The position numbers and the translations under genes were made by a program. From the NCBI RefSeq assembly GCF_001027285.1, contig NZ_CP011509.1, positions 3,108,501-3,172,500 of the forward strand: DNA of 64,000 bases, written 5' to 3'. The DNA comes from Archangium gephyra. Its GTDB lineage: Bacteria > Myxococcota > Myxococcia > Myxococcales > Myxococcaceae. Below are positions 1 to 8,046 of this stretch, piece by piece (the stretch's first letter is position 1; every line of letters begins with the position of its first letter). Below the pieces are notes generated by a model that worked only from the letters and a program-made list of their open reading frames with translations, was not told where the DNA came from and searched no databases.

Positions 1-2
1 AT

Positions 3-83
3 GGCGGCATCGCCGTGGTGGCCATGCTCCTCGCGGGCATCTTCATCGGCCGCTTCACGGCGCGCCGGAAGGCCACGAGCTGA
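3..83 (+). CDS. C-terminal tail of a membrane protein (partial)
   Basis: The window opens inside a plus-strand frame that reads about 26 codons to a TGA at 81-83. The visible residues are a hydrophobic stretch (GIAVVAMLLAGIFIGRF) followed by a basic end (TARRKATS), which is the look of a last transmembrane helix with a cytoplasmic positive tail. Third codon positions are almost all G or C, so the frame is probably real. It overlaps the 3' end of the minus-strand PAP2/synthase fusion by 29 bases, tail to tail. The family cannot be told from this fragment. Confidence 0.45.
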   Translation, partial: GGIAVVAMLLAGIFIGRFTARRKATS

Positions 84-1560
84 CCCCGGCCGCCTCGCGC
101 AGGAACGGGAGTTTCCGGGGCAGGCGCTTCGCCCAGAAGCCCTCGATGGAGCGGTGGAACAGCCGCAGCAGGGCCACGCCGGAGCGTCCCTCCAGCCCGG
201 CCAGCTCCACCGCCGACTGGTCGAGCAGGGCGCGCGCCCTGCCGTGCTCGGCCACCAGCCAGGCCCGTCCCGCCACCGAGCTCACCAGGTCCTCGTAGCG
301 CAGGGGATCCAGACCCTCGGCCCGTACCGCTCGCGTCACCTCGGCTGGCACGTTGAGCAGGCCCTTGCGAAGGTCTTCGTGCAGGTCCCGCAGCGTGGAG
401 CACCAGCCGAACGCCTCGAGCAGGGACGGCGCATCGGACGCACGGACGTCGACTCCGGCCACGTGCAGCATCAGGCCCACCGACAGCAGGAAGGTGTCCC
501 GGTGGTGGGCGCGGAGGGCCTCGGCCTCGAGCTCCTGGCGGTGGAGCACGCGCTCGCGGTCCCTCCGCATGATGCGCACGAGCCGCACGGCATCGGCGCG
601 CGCCCCCTCGCCTTCGAGCCCGGTGAGGAACTCGCGGCCCAGCGTGGAGGCCACGTCCGTGCCGCTCCAGTGGCCGGTCTCCACCTGGACGAGAAGGGCG
701 TCCACCCACGCGAGCGGCTCTCCCGGAATGGGGCGATCCCCATCCAACACGTCATCCACCAGTTGGAGGAAGCAGAAGCCCGTCCGGGCCACCCGGGTGG
801 CGCGCCACCGGGGCAGCGAGTAGCGGTAGAGGCCCAGGGCGATCAGCAGGTAGCGCGGGTGGCGGCGGGAGAAGTGGTACAGCTCCCGGGCGCAGAGCGC
901 CTCCACCCGGAGCGTCTCGAGGAAGTCCGAGCGGGAGGCGCGGGCCAGCACGAAGCGCCACGTCCCCCAGGCGAGGAGCGCGCCCGCCACCAGGTCGGCC
1001 AGGTGGTGCTCGTGGATGAGCAGGGTGGACGCCGCGATGGCCGCGGCCCAGAGGCCGAACAGGCTCCGGGCGAGCCAGCCCCCGCGCTCGCCATAGGCCA
1101 GGGCGGCCGTGCACGCGAACGCCACGTGCAGCGAGGGCAGGTAGTTGCGCTCGAGGTTCATGGTGTCGGCCAGGAAGAAGACGCTGGCCCAGCTCCCGCT
1201 CACCTCGCGGGGCGGCCACGCCACCTCGACCGGGAGCACCAGGAAGCAGGCGGCGCCCACCACCGTCTCCAGACAGAGCGCGAGCACGAAGGGCACCATC
1301 TCGCGCCACGTCCGGAAGACGAGCAGCGAGAGCAGCAGCAGCACGTCCATGCTCACGTAGACGGCCGCCCAGGCGGGTACGAAGGGGATGTGCCGCTCGA
1401 AGGGCAGCTCCACGTGCACGCCCCCCGTGTAGAAGCCCGTCACCGCGCTCGCGCCGCCGTACACGAGCAGGAAGAAGAGTGAGAAGCCGAGCGCCATCGC
1501 GCCCGTGAGGACGAGTTCGTCACGGCGGGGCCAGCCCAGGAGGGGAGGGCGCGCGCTCAT
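55..1560 (-). CDS. PAP2-type phosphatase fused to squalene/phytoene synthase-like domain
   Basis: A 501-residue two-domain protein. Residues 15-205 are a multi-helix membrane domain with a PAP2_3/Aur1-like signature: PSLH at 142-145 and H185-x3-D189 in EHHLADLVAG, the motifs that carry the phosphatase histidines in this superfamily. Residues 215-501 resemble a head-to-head prenyl synthase, with aspartate motif 1 (LVDDVLDGD, about 267-275) and motif 2 (RDLHEDLRKG, about 391-400), which bind magnesium-diphosphate in squalene and phytoene synthases. Inferred role: condensation of prenyl diphosphates coupled to removal of a diphosphate at the membrane. The start is the ATG at 1560, in a 4-base ATGA overlap with the desaturase; the open frame continues upstream to 2100 but that part is antisense shadow. 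Domain calls are firm, substrate unknown. Confidence 0.82.
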   Translation of the reverse strand: MSARPPLLGWPRRDELVLTGAMALGFSLFFLLVYGGASAVTGFYTGGVHVELPFERHIPFVPAWAAVYVSMDVLLLLSLLVFRTWREMVPFVLALCLETVVGAACFLVLPVEVAWPPREVSGSWASVFFLADTMNLERNYLPSLHVAFACTAALAYGERGGWLARSLFGLWAAAIAASTLLIHEHHLADLVAGALLAWGTWRFVLARASRSDFLETLRVEALCARELYHFSRRHPRYLLIALGLYRYSLPRWRATRVARTGFCFLQLVDDVLDGDRPIPGEPLAWVDALLVQVETGHWSGTDVASTLGREFLTGLEGEGARADAVRLVRIMRRDRERVLHRQELEAEALRAHHRDTFLLSVGLMLHVAGVDVRASDAPSLLEAFGWCSTLRDLHEDLRKGLLNVPAEVTRAVRAEGLDPLRYEDLVSSVAGRAWLVAEHGRARALLDQSAVELAGLEGRSGVALLRLFHRSIEGFWAKRLPRKLPFLREAAGVSSWPSGAP

Positions 1561-2477
1561 CGCTCCTCCACGGGAGCGGGGAGGGGCTGGGGGCCTCGCC
1601 ACATGGACAGCCAGATGCGCAGGAAGGAGGGGCGGGGCACGTCCTCGTCCACGTAGCGGCCCAGGTAGAGCCAGGGCACGCGCGGGTGCCGGTGGTGGGC
1701 GCGGTGGTAGTGGTAGTTGAGGAACAGCCAGCGCACGGGCGTGGCCACGCGCAGGTCCCACGCTCCGTCGCGCACGTGCAGCGGGGACCAGGCATGGTCC
1801 GCGTACTGGAGCGAGCTCCAATTGACGGCGAACGCCGCGTAGCACAGCGCCTGGCCGGACAGGTTGAGGTCCAGCGCGAGCACCAGCCCGGCCTGCACGG
1901 CCAGCATGAGCAGGAGCTCGAGCCGGATGGTGGCGCCCGGCGCGTCCTCGAGCCGTCCGAGGTAGGCGTCGGCACCGGTCTGCTCGCCGTAGCGGGTGCC
2001 CGTGCCCCGGAGCCGTCGCAGCAAACTGGGGAAGAGTGCGAAGGCGAGGCAGCCCACCGGCACGAAGGCCCAGTAAAGCCCGGTGAGGATGGAGTACCAC
2101 TGCGCGTGCTTGAGGAAGCGGTTGTCCCCGGGGCGCAGGTAGTCGAACTGCTCCAGCTCGGTGCGGTTGTTGCGGTGGTGGGTGAGGTGGAAGGTGCGCT
2201 GCAGCGTGTACGAGGTGGGGAAGAAGGCCGCCGCGAGCCGCCCGAGCCAGTCATTGGCGCGCCGGGAGGAATGGAGCACGCCGTGCGTCGCCTCGTGGAG
2301 CAGCGAGAAGACGGTGTTGTTCACATAGGAGAAGGCACCGGCGGCCAGCAGCCGCGCGGCGAGGGACTCCGCGTGCGAGGCGAGCCAGAGGCACCCGGCA
2401 CAGGCGGCCAGGGCGGCGGCGAGGAGCACGGTGTTGAGCGTGGACGGAATGGGGGCGTCGTCACCCGTGCTCGTCAT
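1557..2477 (-). CDS. Membrane fatty-acid-desaturase-superfamily protein
   Basis: A 306-residue integral membrane di-iron protein of the desaturase/hydroxylase/ketolase superfamily. The three histidine clusters are visible: HEATH near residue 61, HLTHH near 97, and HYHRAHHRH near 255. Hydrophobic pairs surround them, as in fatty acid desaturases and carotenoid ketolases/hydroxylases. It is the middle gene of a three-gene operon: its ATG lies 17 bases inside the 3' end of the Rieske gene, and its stop overlaps the start of the PAP2/synthase fusion by 4 bases, so translation is probably coupled. The context favours a terpenoid or unusual lipid substrate over a normal phospholipid acyl chain, but this is inference; an ordinary acyl desaturase is possible. 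Confidence 0.8.
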   Translation of the reverse strand: MTSTGDDAPIPSTLNTVLLAAALAACAGCLWLASHAESLAARLLAAGAFSYVNNTVFSLLHEATHGVLHSSRRANDWLGRLAAAFFPTSYTLQRTFHLTHHRNNRTELEQFDYLRPGDNRFLKHAQWYSILTGLYWAFVPVGCLAFALFPSLLRRLRGTGTRYGEQTGADAYLGRLEDAPGATIRLELLLMLAVQAGLVLALDLNLSGQALCYAAFAVNWSSLQYADHAWSPLHVRDGAWDLRVATPVRWLFLNYHYHRAHHRHPRVPWLYLGRYVDEDVPRPSFLRIWLSMWRGPQPLPAPVEER

Positions 2478-3447
2478 CGGTGTCCTCCGGGAGTTGGGCG
2501 GCGAAGTCGAGCAGGTGGCGCAGCACGGGGTCGGCCACGGCGGCGCCCGGGTTGAAGCGCATCCCGTTGAGCACGGAGAGGTCCCTCCGCAGGAACGAGG
2601 TGAAGAGCCACCGCGACACGGCGAGTCGCAGCCGGTCGAGCCCCGGGACGCGGCCAGGAGGCGCGGCGAAGGACATCAGCACGGACACCCCCTCGGCATG
2701 GGGGCGGAACCCGGCGAGCAGGGCGCTGCGGGTGCGGCCGAGGTCGCTCTCCACGGACATGAGCGTCCCGCCATGGAGGGTGATGGTCACGCGGATGTGG
2801 TCGCGCGACAGCGCCTTCATCAACCGATCGCTGAGCCCCGTGCCGATGACGCGGGACGTGTAGCGCAGCCGGAGCGTGAACGGGTCCAGGCGCTCCACGG
2901 TGGGCGCGTCCCGCAGCTCGCGGTGATGCACGGTGCGCAGGTGCTCGATGTCGAAGGAGTTCGCCGCGATCGGCAGCCACGAGCACCCGACGGTCACGGG
3001 TGGACCGGTGCGCCAGCGCAGCTCGGGACTGCCCACCTCGGGCGGGGGGAAGAGGCTCACCGGCCCGTTGAACACGAGGATGGCGCCGTAGCGCTCCACC
3101 ACGGGGAATGCCCGCTGCCCGGGCCTGCCCGTGGCGTCAGAGCGTCCCGGCACCGCACGGCAGATGCCACCGCCGTCGAACCGCCAGTGGTGCAGCGGGC
3201 AGCGCAGGTGCTCGCCCATGACGGTGCCGTGCGCGAGGTGGGCCCCCATGTGGGCGCAGTGGGCGGAGAGGGCCTGGACGCGTCCGCTCTGGCCACGGAA
3301 GAGTACGAGCTCCCGCCCATCGAGGCTCCAGCCCATCACCTGTCCCGGCCGGAGGGCTTCGGACGGACACGCGAGGTACCAGGAGCGCAGCCGGGCCGGC
3401 TCGGAGCGACGGACCGGGTCCGCCCACGCCACGACATTCACCGCCAT
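2461..3447 (-). CDS. Rieske [2Fe-2S] non-haem iron oxygenase
   Basis: A 328-residue Rieske-type oxygenase. The N-terminal Rieske domain shows C-x-H (CAH, about 63-65) and C-x2-H (CPLHH, about 83-87), binding a 2Fe-2S cluster. The C-terminal part carries a mononuclear iron site of the usual form in NSFDIEHLRTVHH. Length and layout resemble single-component Rieske oxygenases such as KshA, Neverland or cholesterol 7-desaturase more than two-subunit aromatic dioxygenases. It is the first gene of a minus-strand operon with the desaturase and the PAP2/synthase fusion; no ferredoxin or reductase lies beside it. Transcription must start in the short gap before the divergent GspF-like gene. Function as an oxygenase is likely; the substrate is unknown. 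Confidence 0.82.
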   Translation of the reverse strand: MAVNVVAWADPVRRSEPARLRSWYLACPSEALRPGQVMGWSLDGRELVLFRGQSGRVQALSAHCAHMGAHLAHGTVMGEHLRCPLHHWRFDGGGICRAVPGRSDATGRPGQRAFPVVERYGAILVFNGPVSLFPPPEVGSPELRWRTGPPVTVGCSWLPIAANSFDIEHLRTVHHRELRDAPTVERLDPFTLRLRYTSRVIGTGLSDRLMKALSRDHIRVTITLHGGTLMSVESDLGRTRSALLAGFRPHAEGVSVLMSFAAPPGRVPGLDRLRLAVSRWLFTSFLRRDLSVLNGMRFNPGAAVADPVLRHLLDFAAQLPEDTDDEHG

Positions 3448-3521
3448 GGTGGAAACCTACCGGATGCTCCCAGGGTGGTCACCTCGTTCCCCGGAGCGGC
3501 CTGTTGGGAGAGAATCCTCCC

Positions 3522-4694
3522 ATGAACAAGCCGCAGCCTCCCCGGACACAGCCATCCTCCCCGGCGGCCAGACCCCAGGCGGGCGCTCCGGTCCGCGAGG
3601 CCGTCCGCACCGCGCGGCGCCACGTCCCGCTGGCCGAGGGGGAGACGTGGCTGGACAGCGCCTGGGCCCGGCATCCGCTCGTGGCGATGGCCCGGCACCG
3701 GCCGCGCCTCGTCTTCTTCCAGGGGCTGCACAGCATGATCCGGGCCGGGGTGGCGCTGCCCATCGCGTTCTCGGAGCTGTCGCGAGGCGCGGCGAAGGAT
3801 CCCTTCCGTCGCGCCGTGGCGCAGGTGGGCGAGGCCGTGGCCGCGGGCTCCGGCCTGGCCGAGGCGATGCGGCGGCAGCCCAGGTGGTTCGAGCCGCGGG
3901 TGGTGGAGCTGCTGGGCGCGGCGGAGGTCACGGGCACGCTCGAGTCGGCCCTGGCGCGCGTCACCGAGCAGCTGGAGGAGACGCAGCGGCTGCGCTGGCG
4001 CGCCGTCTCGATGTGCGCCTATCCCGCCTACCTGCTGGTCGCGTTCATCTTCGGCGGTGCCCTGCTGAGCACCGCGAGCAGCCTCATGGCCTCGGGGAAC
4101 ACGAACGACATCCTCGGGGTGTTCGTCTCGCACTTCCTCCAGAAGGTGTGGCTGGTGTTGTCCTTCGGGGTGGCGCTCTTCCTGCTGCCCCTGGTGCTGG
4201 TGTCGCCGGCCGTCGAGCCGCACTGGGAGCGGCTGCGCCCGCGCGTTCCCCTCCTGGGCCGTTTCCACCGGGAGTTGCAGGCCAGCCGCTTCAGCCTCGT
4301 GCTGGGCGTGGCGCTCGGGGCCGGCCTGGAGGCGGGGCGGAGTCTGGAGATGGCGCTCGAGGCCACTGGCAGCTCCCTGCTGCGCGGGCGCGTGAACCTG
4401 GCCCTCCACCGCCTCCGCTCCGGCGCCACCCTGACGGACGTGGTGGAGTGGCTCGACGTGCTCGATGGGACGTCGCTCCAGCAGCTCGCCACCGGGGAGC
4501 GGACCGGAGACCTGGAGCCCATTCTCGCCCAGGTGTCGCGAGGGCATTCCGAGTCCGCGATGCGGTGGCTGCGCACGCTCATGTTCGTGGTCATCGCGAT
4601 GCTGTCGGTGTTCCTCTTCGCCACCAACCTCGGCAAGGTCGCCGGGCTGCAGGGTGGCTACCAGCGCCAGCTCGAAGGGTTGAGCCGCGAATGA
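3522..4694 (+). CDS. Type II secretion system F (GspF/PilC) family protein, orphan
   Basis: A 390-residue inner-membrane protein with two copies of the T2SF fold: a helical cytoplasmic domain (residues 65-165), a membrane segment near 170-190, a second near 215-235, a second cytoplasmic repeat (about 255-355) and a final helix near 360-380. In type II secretion and type IV pili this platform protein contacts the ATPase and pseudopilins. No GspE, GspD or pseudopilin gene is nearby, so it is an orphan. A TTG 18 bases upstream is in frame, but the ATG at 3522 with GGGAGAG about 10 bases ahead is the better start. Its partners must be encoded elsewhere, or it serves another system. Confidence 0.75.
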   Translation: MNKPQPPRTQPSSPAARPQAGAPVREAVRTARRHVPLAEGETWLDSAWARHPLVAMARHRPRLVFFQGLHSMIRAGVALPIAFSELSRGAAKDPFRRAVAQVGEAVAAGSGLAEAMRRQPRWFEPRVVELLGAAEVTGTLESALARVTEQLEETQRLRWRAVSMCAYPAYLLVAFIFGGALLSTASSLMASGNTNDILGVFVSHFLQKVWLVLSFGVALFLLPLVLVSPAVEPHWERLRPRVPLLGRFHRELQASRFSLVLGVALGAGLEAGRSLEMALEATGSSLLRGRVNLALHRLRSGATLTDVVEWLDVLDGTSLQQLATGERTGDLEPILAQVSRGHSESAMRWLRTLMFVVIAMLSVFLFATNLGKVAGLQGGYQRQLEGLSRE

Positions 4695-4744
4695 GGCGGG
4701 TGGCCTTGCGGCTCCGCCCCCTGGCGTCATAGGAAGAGGACGGT

Positions 4745-4772
4745 CTCCCGAGCCTGGCCGGGCGCGCGGGAG
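4745..4772 (+). terminator. Possible hairpin terminator after GspF-like gene
   Basis: CTCCCG at 4745-4750 pairs with CGGGAG at 4767-4772, with an inner GCC/GGC pairing. It is followed by TTCC but no real T-run. It lies about 50 bases after the GspF-like stop and before the lipoprotein, so termination there is plausible. Confidence 0.3.
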
Positions 4773-4799
4773 CCTTCCTGTCGAGGGGGAATCACTCAC

Positions 4800-7226
4800 A
4801 TGTCTCATTGGAATGGGAACAGGCGTGCCGTGCTCGCGGTGGCGCTGCTGGCCATGGGGCTGCTCGCGGCCTGTGGTGGCGACTCGCGGAGCGCGAGCGC
4901 CGAGCTGACGGTCATGGTTCCGCGGGCGCTCTCGGGCGCGGACGTGTCACGTGTCCAGGTCGAGGTCTCCGGGCCTGGTATCACCCCACCGCTCACGGCC
5001 GAGCTCGCCCCGCGCGGAGGTTCGTGGACGGGCCTCATCACCGGGATTCCCGCGGGGGCGGGGCGGCTCTTCCGCGCCAGCGCGTATGACGCGGCGTCGA
5101 AGCTGCTCTACGTGGGCGAGGCGGGCCCGCTCCCCATCGAGCCGGGGAAGACGGCGAGCATCGCCATCCTGTTGCAGCAGGCGGAGCCGCAGGTGCCCTT
5201 CGAGAACGAGGCACCGAGAATCGACTCGGTGGCGGTCTCCGCCAACCCGGTGGAGCCAGGCGCCAGTGTGACGCTGACGGCCACCGCCCATGACGCCAAC
5301 CCCGGGGACACCCTGCGCTACAACTGGAGCGCGACCGCGGGCACCTTCAGCGCACCCGGCTCGGCGGTGACCACCTGGACGGCTCCCTCCACCGAGGGGG
5401 CGCAGCGCATCCAGCTGGAGGTGGTGGACTCGAAGGGCGCGAGCGCCACCCTGAGCGTCGACATCGGCGTGCTGCTGCCCGGCTCCACGGGGAGCGCCAC
5501 GGTGAGCGCCAGCTTCAACACGTGGCCGGCCATCACCGCGATGAATGGTGCGCCGTCCGTGCTGGTGCTCGGCGGGGGCTCGCGGCTGACGGCCACGGTC
5601 ACGGACGCCGACGGGGACGTCCCGGGCTTCTCCTGGACCTCCGACTGCTCGGGCCGCTTCGATGACCCGGCGCTGGCCAGTCCCACCTTCTTCGTGGTGG
5701 CCCTGCCGGCCACGGGCCGCTGCGCCTTCACGCTGAGGGTCACGGATGGGCGGGGCGGGCAGCACCTGGGCACGCTGACGCTTCATGCCGGCTCCGCTGC
5801 CGGGTCGGCGGTGACGGGTGAGCGCCACCTGCTCTACGTCCAGGGCGAGCGCACCGTCATCCCCGTCCCGGACGACCTGTCCTCCGTCACCATCGGTGCC
5901 TGGGTACCCACCCCGGATGGCCTGGGCTACGCCTGGCGCGCCGGCTCCGGGCAGACCAACGGCACCTTCTCCGTCCCCGATGTGGCTCCGGGCTCGTCCT
6001 ATCTCCTGCGTTTCGGGCGCGACTACCTCTGGACCGACAAGCGCAGTGTGGAGCTCTCCCGCGCCGCCGTGGGCCGCCCGGGCGTGGAGCTCGAGCCGGA
6101 GGGGACGCAGCTCCAGCTGCAGCTCGCTGGGCTCTCGCCGTGGACCGCCCTGGATGATCTGCAGCTCCACTCGCCGACCGCCGGCCTCGACTGGGTCTCC
6201 ACCGCGGGTTGCGCCATCCCGGCGGACTTCCCCCTGCCCGCCGAGGGCGGCACCTCCATCTGGGGCAACACCAGCTACAACGATTACCTGGATGCGTGCG
6301 CCAACCGGCCCGTCCGGTTCAACCCGCCCTCCGACATCCTCTATGTCACCCAGCTCGCGGGCCGCACCGACCCGGTGACGGGCATCGACTACCAGGAGCT
6401 GCGCCGCGGCTTGCGCAACGGCGGCCCCGAGCGCGTGGGCCCGGACTCGCTCCTGCTGAGGGGCTCGTTGGGCGTGCTGCCCACCTTCCCGCAGTCGCTG
6501 ACCGTCCGCGCCTCCGAGTTCGAGGCCCTGGCGCTCTCTGGCCACCCCAGCGCGAGTGTGTCGTACAGCACCCTCGATATCGGCACCCTGCAGGGCTACT
6601 CCCTGTTCGGCACGTACGCGAGCTGGCCGGACCTCGGCCTCGCCTACGATTACACCCCGGGCGATGGGGACTTCTCTCCGGCGTTCGTGCTCGGCGAGCT
6701 CTTCCCGCGCGACTGGTCCCTGTTCTCCAACTTCCAGCTGTCCGCCTCGGTGAGCTACGCCATCGACCTGCCCGGTGGAGGGACCTCCAAGCCCCGCTCG
6801 TTCTCGGCCGTCATGATCGCCCGGGAGCCGCTGGTGCGCGGCTCGTCCCCCGTGCTCGTCCCGAAGATGGGGCCGGCCCGGGCGCTGCGCATCAACGGCC
6901 TGGAGGCCACCGGGAAGCTGTCGGGCGTGGGGACGACACCGCTGCTGCACTGGACGGTGCCGGCCCTGGGCGCGCCGACCTACTACCAGCTGCGCCTGTA
7001 CCGCCTCTTCTCCCTGGCGGACGGCACCACCTCGCGGCAGAGCGTGGCGGCCTTCTACACGCCCCAGACGCAGCTGCGCCTGCCCCCCGGCCTCCTCACC
7101 GCGGGCGAGAGCTACTACGTCCAGGTGGTCTCCTCCCTGCGTCCGGGAGCGGACCCGAGCAATCCCTACAAGGACTCGCCGGTGAGCCACTCCGCGTCCG
7201 CGCTCACGGGCGTCTTCAAGCCCTGA
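4800..7226 (+). CDS. Large lipoprotein with Ig-like/PKD-type repeats
   Basis: An 808-residue exported lipoprotein. The signal peptide ends in a lipobox (LLAAC, Cys25), and the ATG at 4800 follows GAGGGGGA. Residues 30-125 form a beta-rich domain of the type seen in myxobacterial surface lipoproteins. Residues about 138-225 and 235-330 look like PKD/Ig-like folds: the first has SVxANPVEPGASVTLTATA and the second has SRLTATVTDADGDVPGFSW. The remainder (about 340-808) is tyrosine- and proline-rich with no family I recognise, ending in a fibronectin-III-like segment (LLHWTVPALGAPTYYQLRLY). It stands alone between two hairpins. An extracellular or outer-membrane role in adhesion or binding is likely; no enzyme motif is visible. 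Confidence 0.78.
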   Translation: MSHWNGNRRAVLAVALLAMGLLAACGGDSRSASAELTVMVPRALSGADVSRVQVEVSGPGITPPLTAELAPRGGSWTGLITGIPAGAGRLFRASAYDAASKLLYVGEAGPLPIEPGKTASIAILLQQAEPQVPFENEAPRIDSVAVSANPVEPGASVTLTATAHDANPGDTLRYNWSATAGTFSAPGSAVTTWTAPSTEGAQRIQLEVVDSKGASATLSVDIGVLLPGSTGSATVSASFNTWPAITAMNGAPSVLVLGGGSRLTATVTDADGDVPGFSWTSDCSGRFDDPALASPTFFVVALPATGRCAFTLRVTDGRGGQHLGTLTLHAGSAAGSAVTGERHLLYVQGERTVIPVPDDLSSVTIGAWVPTPDGLGYAWRAGSGQTNGTFSVPDVAPGSSYLLRFGRDYLWTDKRSVELSRAAVGRPGVELEPEGTQLQLQLAGLSPWTALDDLQLHSPTAGLDWVSTAGCAIPADFPLPAEGGTSIWGNTSYNDYLDACANRPVRFNPPSDILYVTQLAGRTDPVTGIDYQELRRGLRNGGPERVGPDSLLLRGSLGVLPTFPQSLTVRASEFEALALSGHPSASVSYSTLDIGTLQGYSLFGTYASWPDLGLAYDYTPGDGDFSPAFVLGELFPRDWSLFSNFQLSASVSYAIDLPGGGTSKPRSFSAVMIAREPLVRGSSPVLVPKMGPARALRINGLEATGKLSGVGTTPLLHWTVPALGAPTYYQLRLYRLFSLADGTTSRQSVAAFYTPQTQLRLPPGLLTAGESYYVQVVSSLRPGADPSNPYKDSPVSHSASALTGVFKP

Positions 7227-7270
7227 GCCGTTCCATGAGGGCCTGAGGGGCTCTCATGGGGCATCACCCG

Positions 7271-7298
7271 CGGGGGGCCGCGTCATGGCGGCTCCCCG
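7271..7298. terminator. Bidirectional hairpin terminator
   Basis: An 11-base stem (CGGGGGGCCGC at 7271-7281 against GCGGCTCCCCG at 7288-7298, one wobble pair) is followed on the plus strand by a T-rich tail (TTCGTGTTT). It lies between the convergent lipoprotein and TIMP-like genes. A second hairpin (CATGAGGGCC/GGCTCTCATG, 7234-7258) precedes it. Confidence 0.6.
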
Positions 7299-7306
7299 TT
7301 CGTGTT

Positions 7307-7996
7307 TCAGGGGGCCGCGTCTCCCGGCAGGACGACGCACTGGTAGGTCCCGGGGCGCTCAGGCATTGGCGTGCAGCGCAGGAGCGGCGAAGCCGGGGCC
7401 CCCGGGGCGAGGGGTTGAAGCGCTTCCTGAAGCTGACAGAGGGCCCTGTCGGGTGCGTACCAGGAGCACGCCGCGGCCTGGAGGTTCTCCTTGGGGCCCC
7501 AGCCCGTGGTCCGGCTCTTGGCCTCGAGGACCCTCTCGCGCTGGAGCGCCACGGGAACGAGGGGCAGCGTGCCCGTCCTGAGCCAGTGGAGCTCGAGGTT
7601 GCCCGGGGAGATCGGCCGGGTCCGGGAGCACAGACTGGTGACCAGGCGCCCTTCGTACTCGCTGGCATAGACGAGGTATTCGTCTCCCACCTTGAACGGG
7701 TACTCGCAAGCACCTCCGTTGCCGGTGGGCAGCACGAGCTTCGAGGCCACGGGGCCCTTGAAGCGTTCGATGACCTCGAGCGTGGCCTCCAGACCGCGTT
7801 TGCCGAAGAGTCCGAGGAAACCTCCCCCGCGCTCTATCGACACGACCCGGCCGTGGAAGATGGCATCCGCCCCGTCTCGCGCACGGCGGAGGGCCGTCGC
7901 CGGATCCCCGGACTCCGGCATACAGCTACAGGCGTTGGCGGGTGTCGGCCAGGCGGCGAGCAGCCAGGAGAGAACCAGGAGGGCACTGAGTCTCAT
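7307..7996 (-). CDS. Secreted TIMP/netrin-like (NTR-fold) domain protein
   Basis: A 229-residue secreted protein. The signal peptide ends ANA at residues 20-22, and the mature chain would begin Cys23-Ser24-Cys25, the Cys-x-Cys N-terminus typical of tissue-inhibitor-of-metalloproteinase (TIMP)/NTR proteins. Residues 40-130 follow an OB-like pattern (IFHGRVVSIE, LEVIERFKG, GDEYLVYAS) with further cysteines near CEYPF and SLCSRT, as in bacterial CSC-motif proteins. The last 100 residues contain extra cysteines with no known domain. The start is the ATG at 7996. It is convergent with the lipoprotein across a shared terminator. A periplasmic or extracellular protein is confident; protease inhibition is only an analogy. 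Confidence 0.7.
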   Translation of the reverse strand: MRLSALLVLSWLLAAWPTPANACSCMPESGDPATALRRARDGADAIFHGRVVSIERGGGFLGLFGKRGLEATLEVIERFKGPVASKLVLPTGNGGACEYPFKVGDEYLVYASEYEGRLVTSLCSRTRPISPGNLELHWLRTGTLPLVPVALQRERVLEAKSRTTGWGPKENLQAAACSWYAPDRALCQLQEALQPLAPGAPASPLLRCTPMPERPGTYQCVVLPGDAAP

Positions 7997-8046
7997 GTCC
8001 GCGAGCGTACGCGCATCCGGGAGGGCGCGCGAACGGCGGAGCCGGC

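Noticed and set aside
1-1482. 493-codon plus-strand frame opposite the PAP2/synthase gene
   Set aside because: It is antisense to a gene with intact catalytic motifs, has low-complexity Gln/His/Arg-rich composition and no domain; a GC-skew shadow.
1561-2100. N-terminal extension of the PAP2/synthase frame
   Set aside because: The open frame reaches 2100 but this part is out of frame with the desaturase that occupies it; the ATG at 1560 starts the conserved protein.
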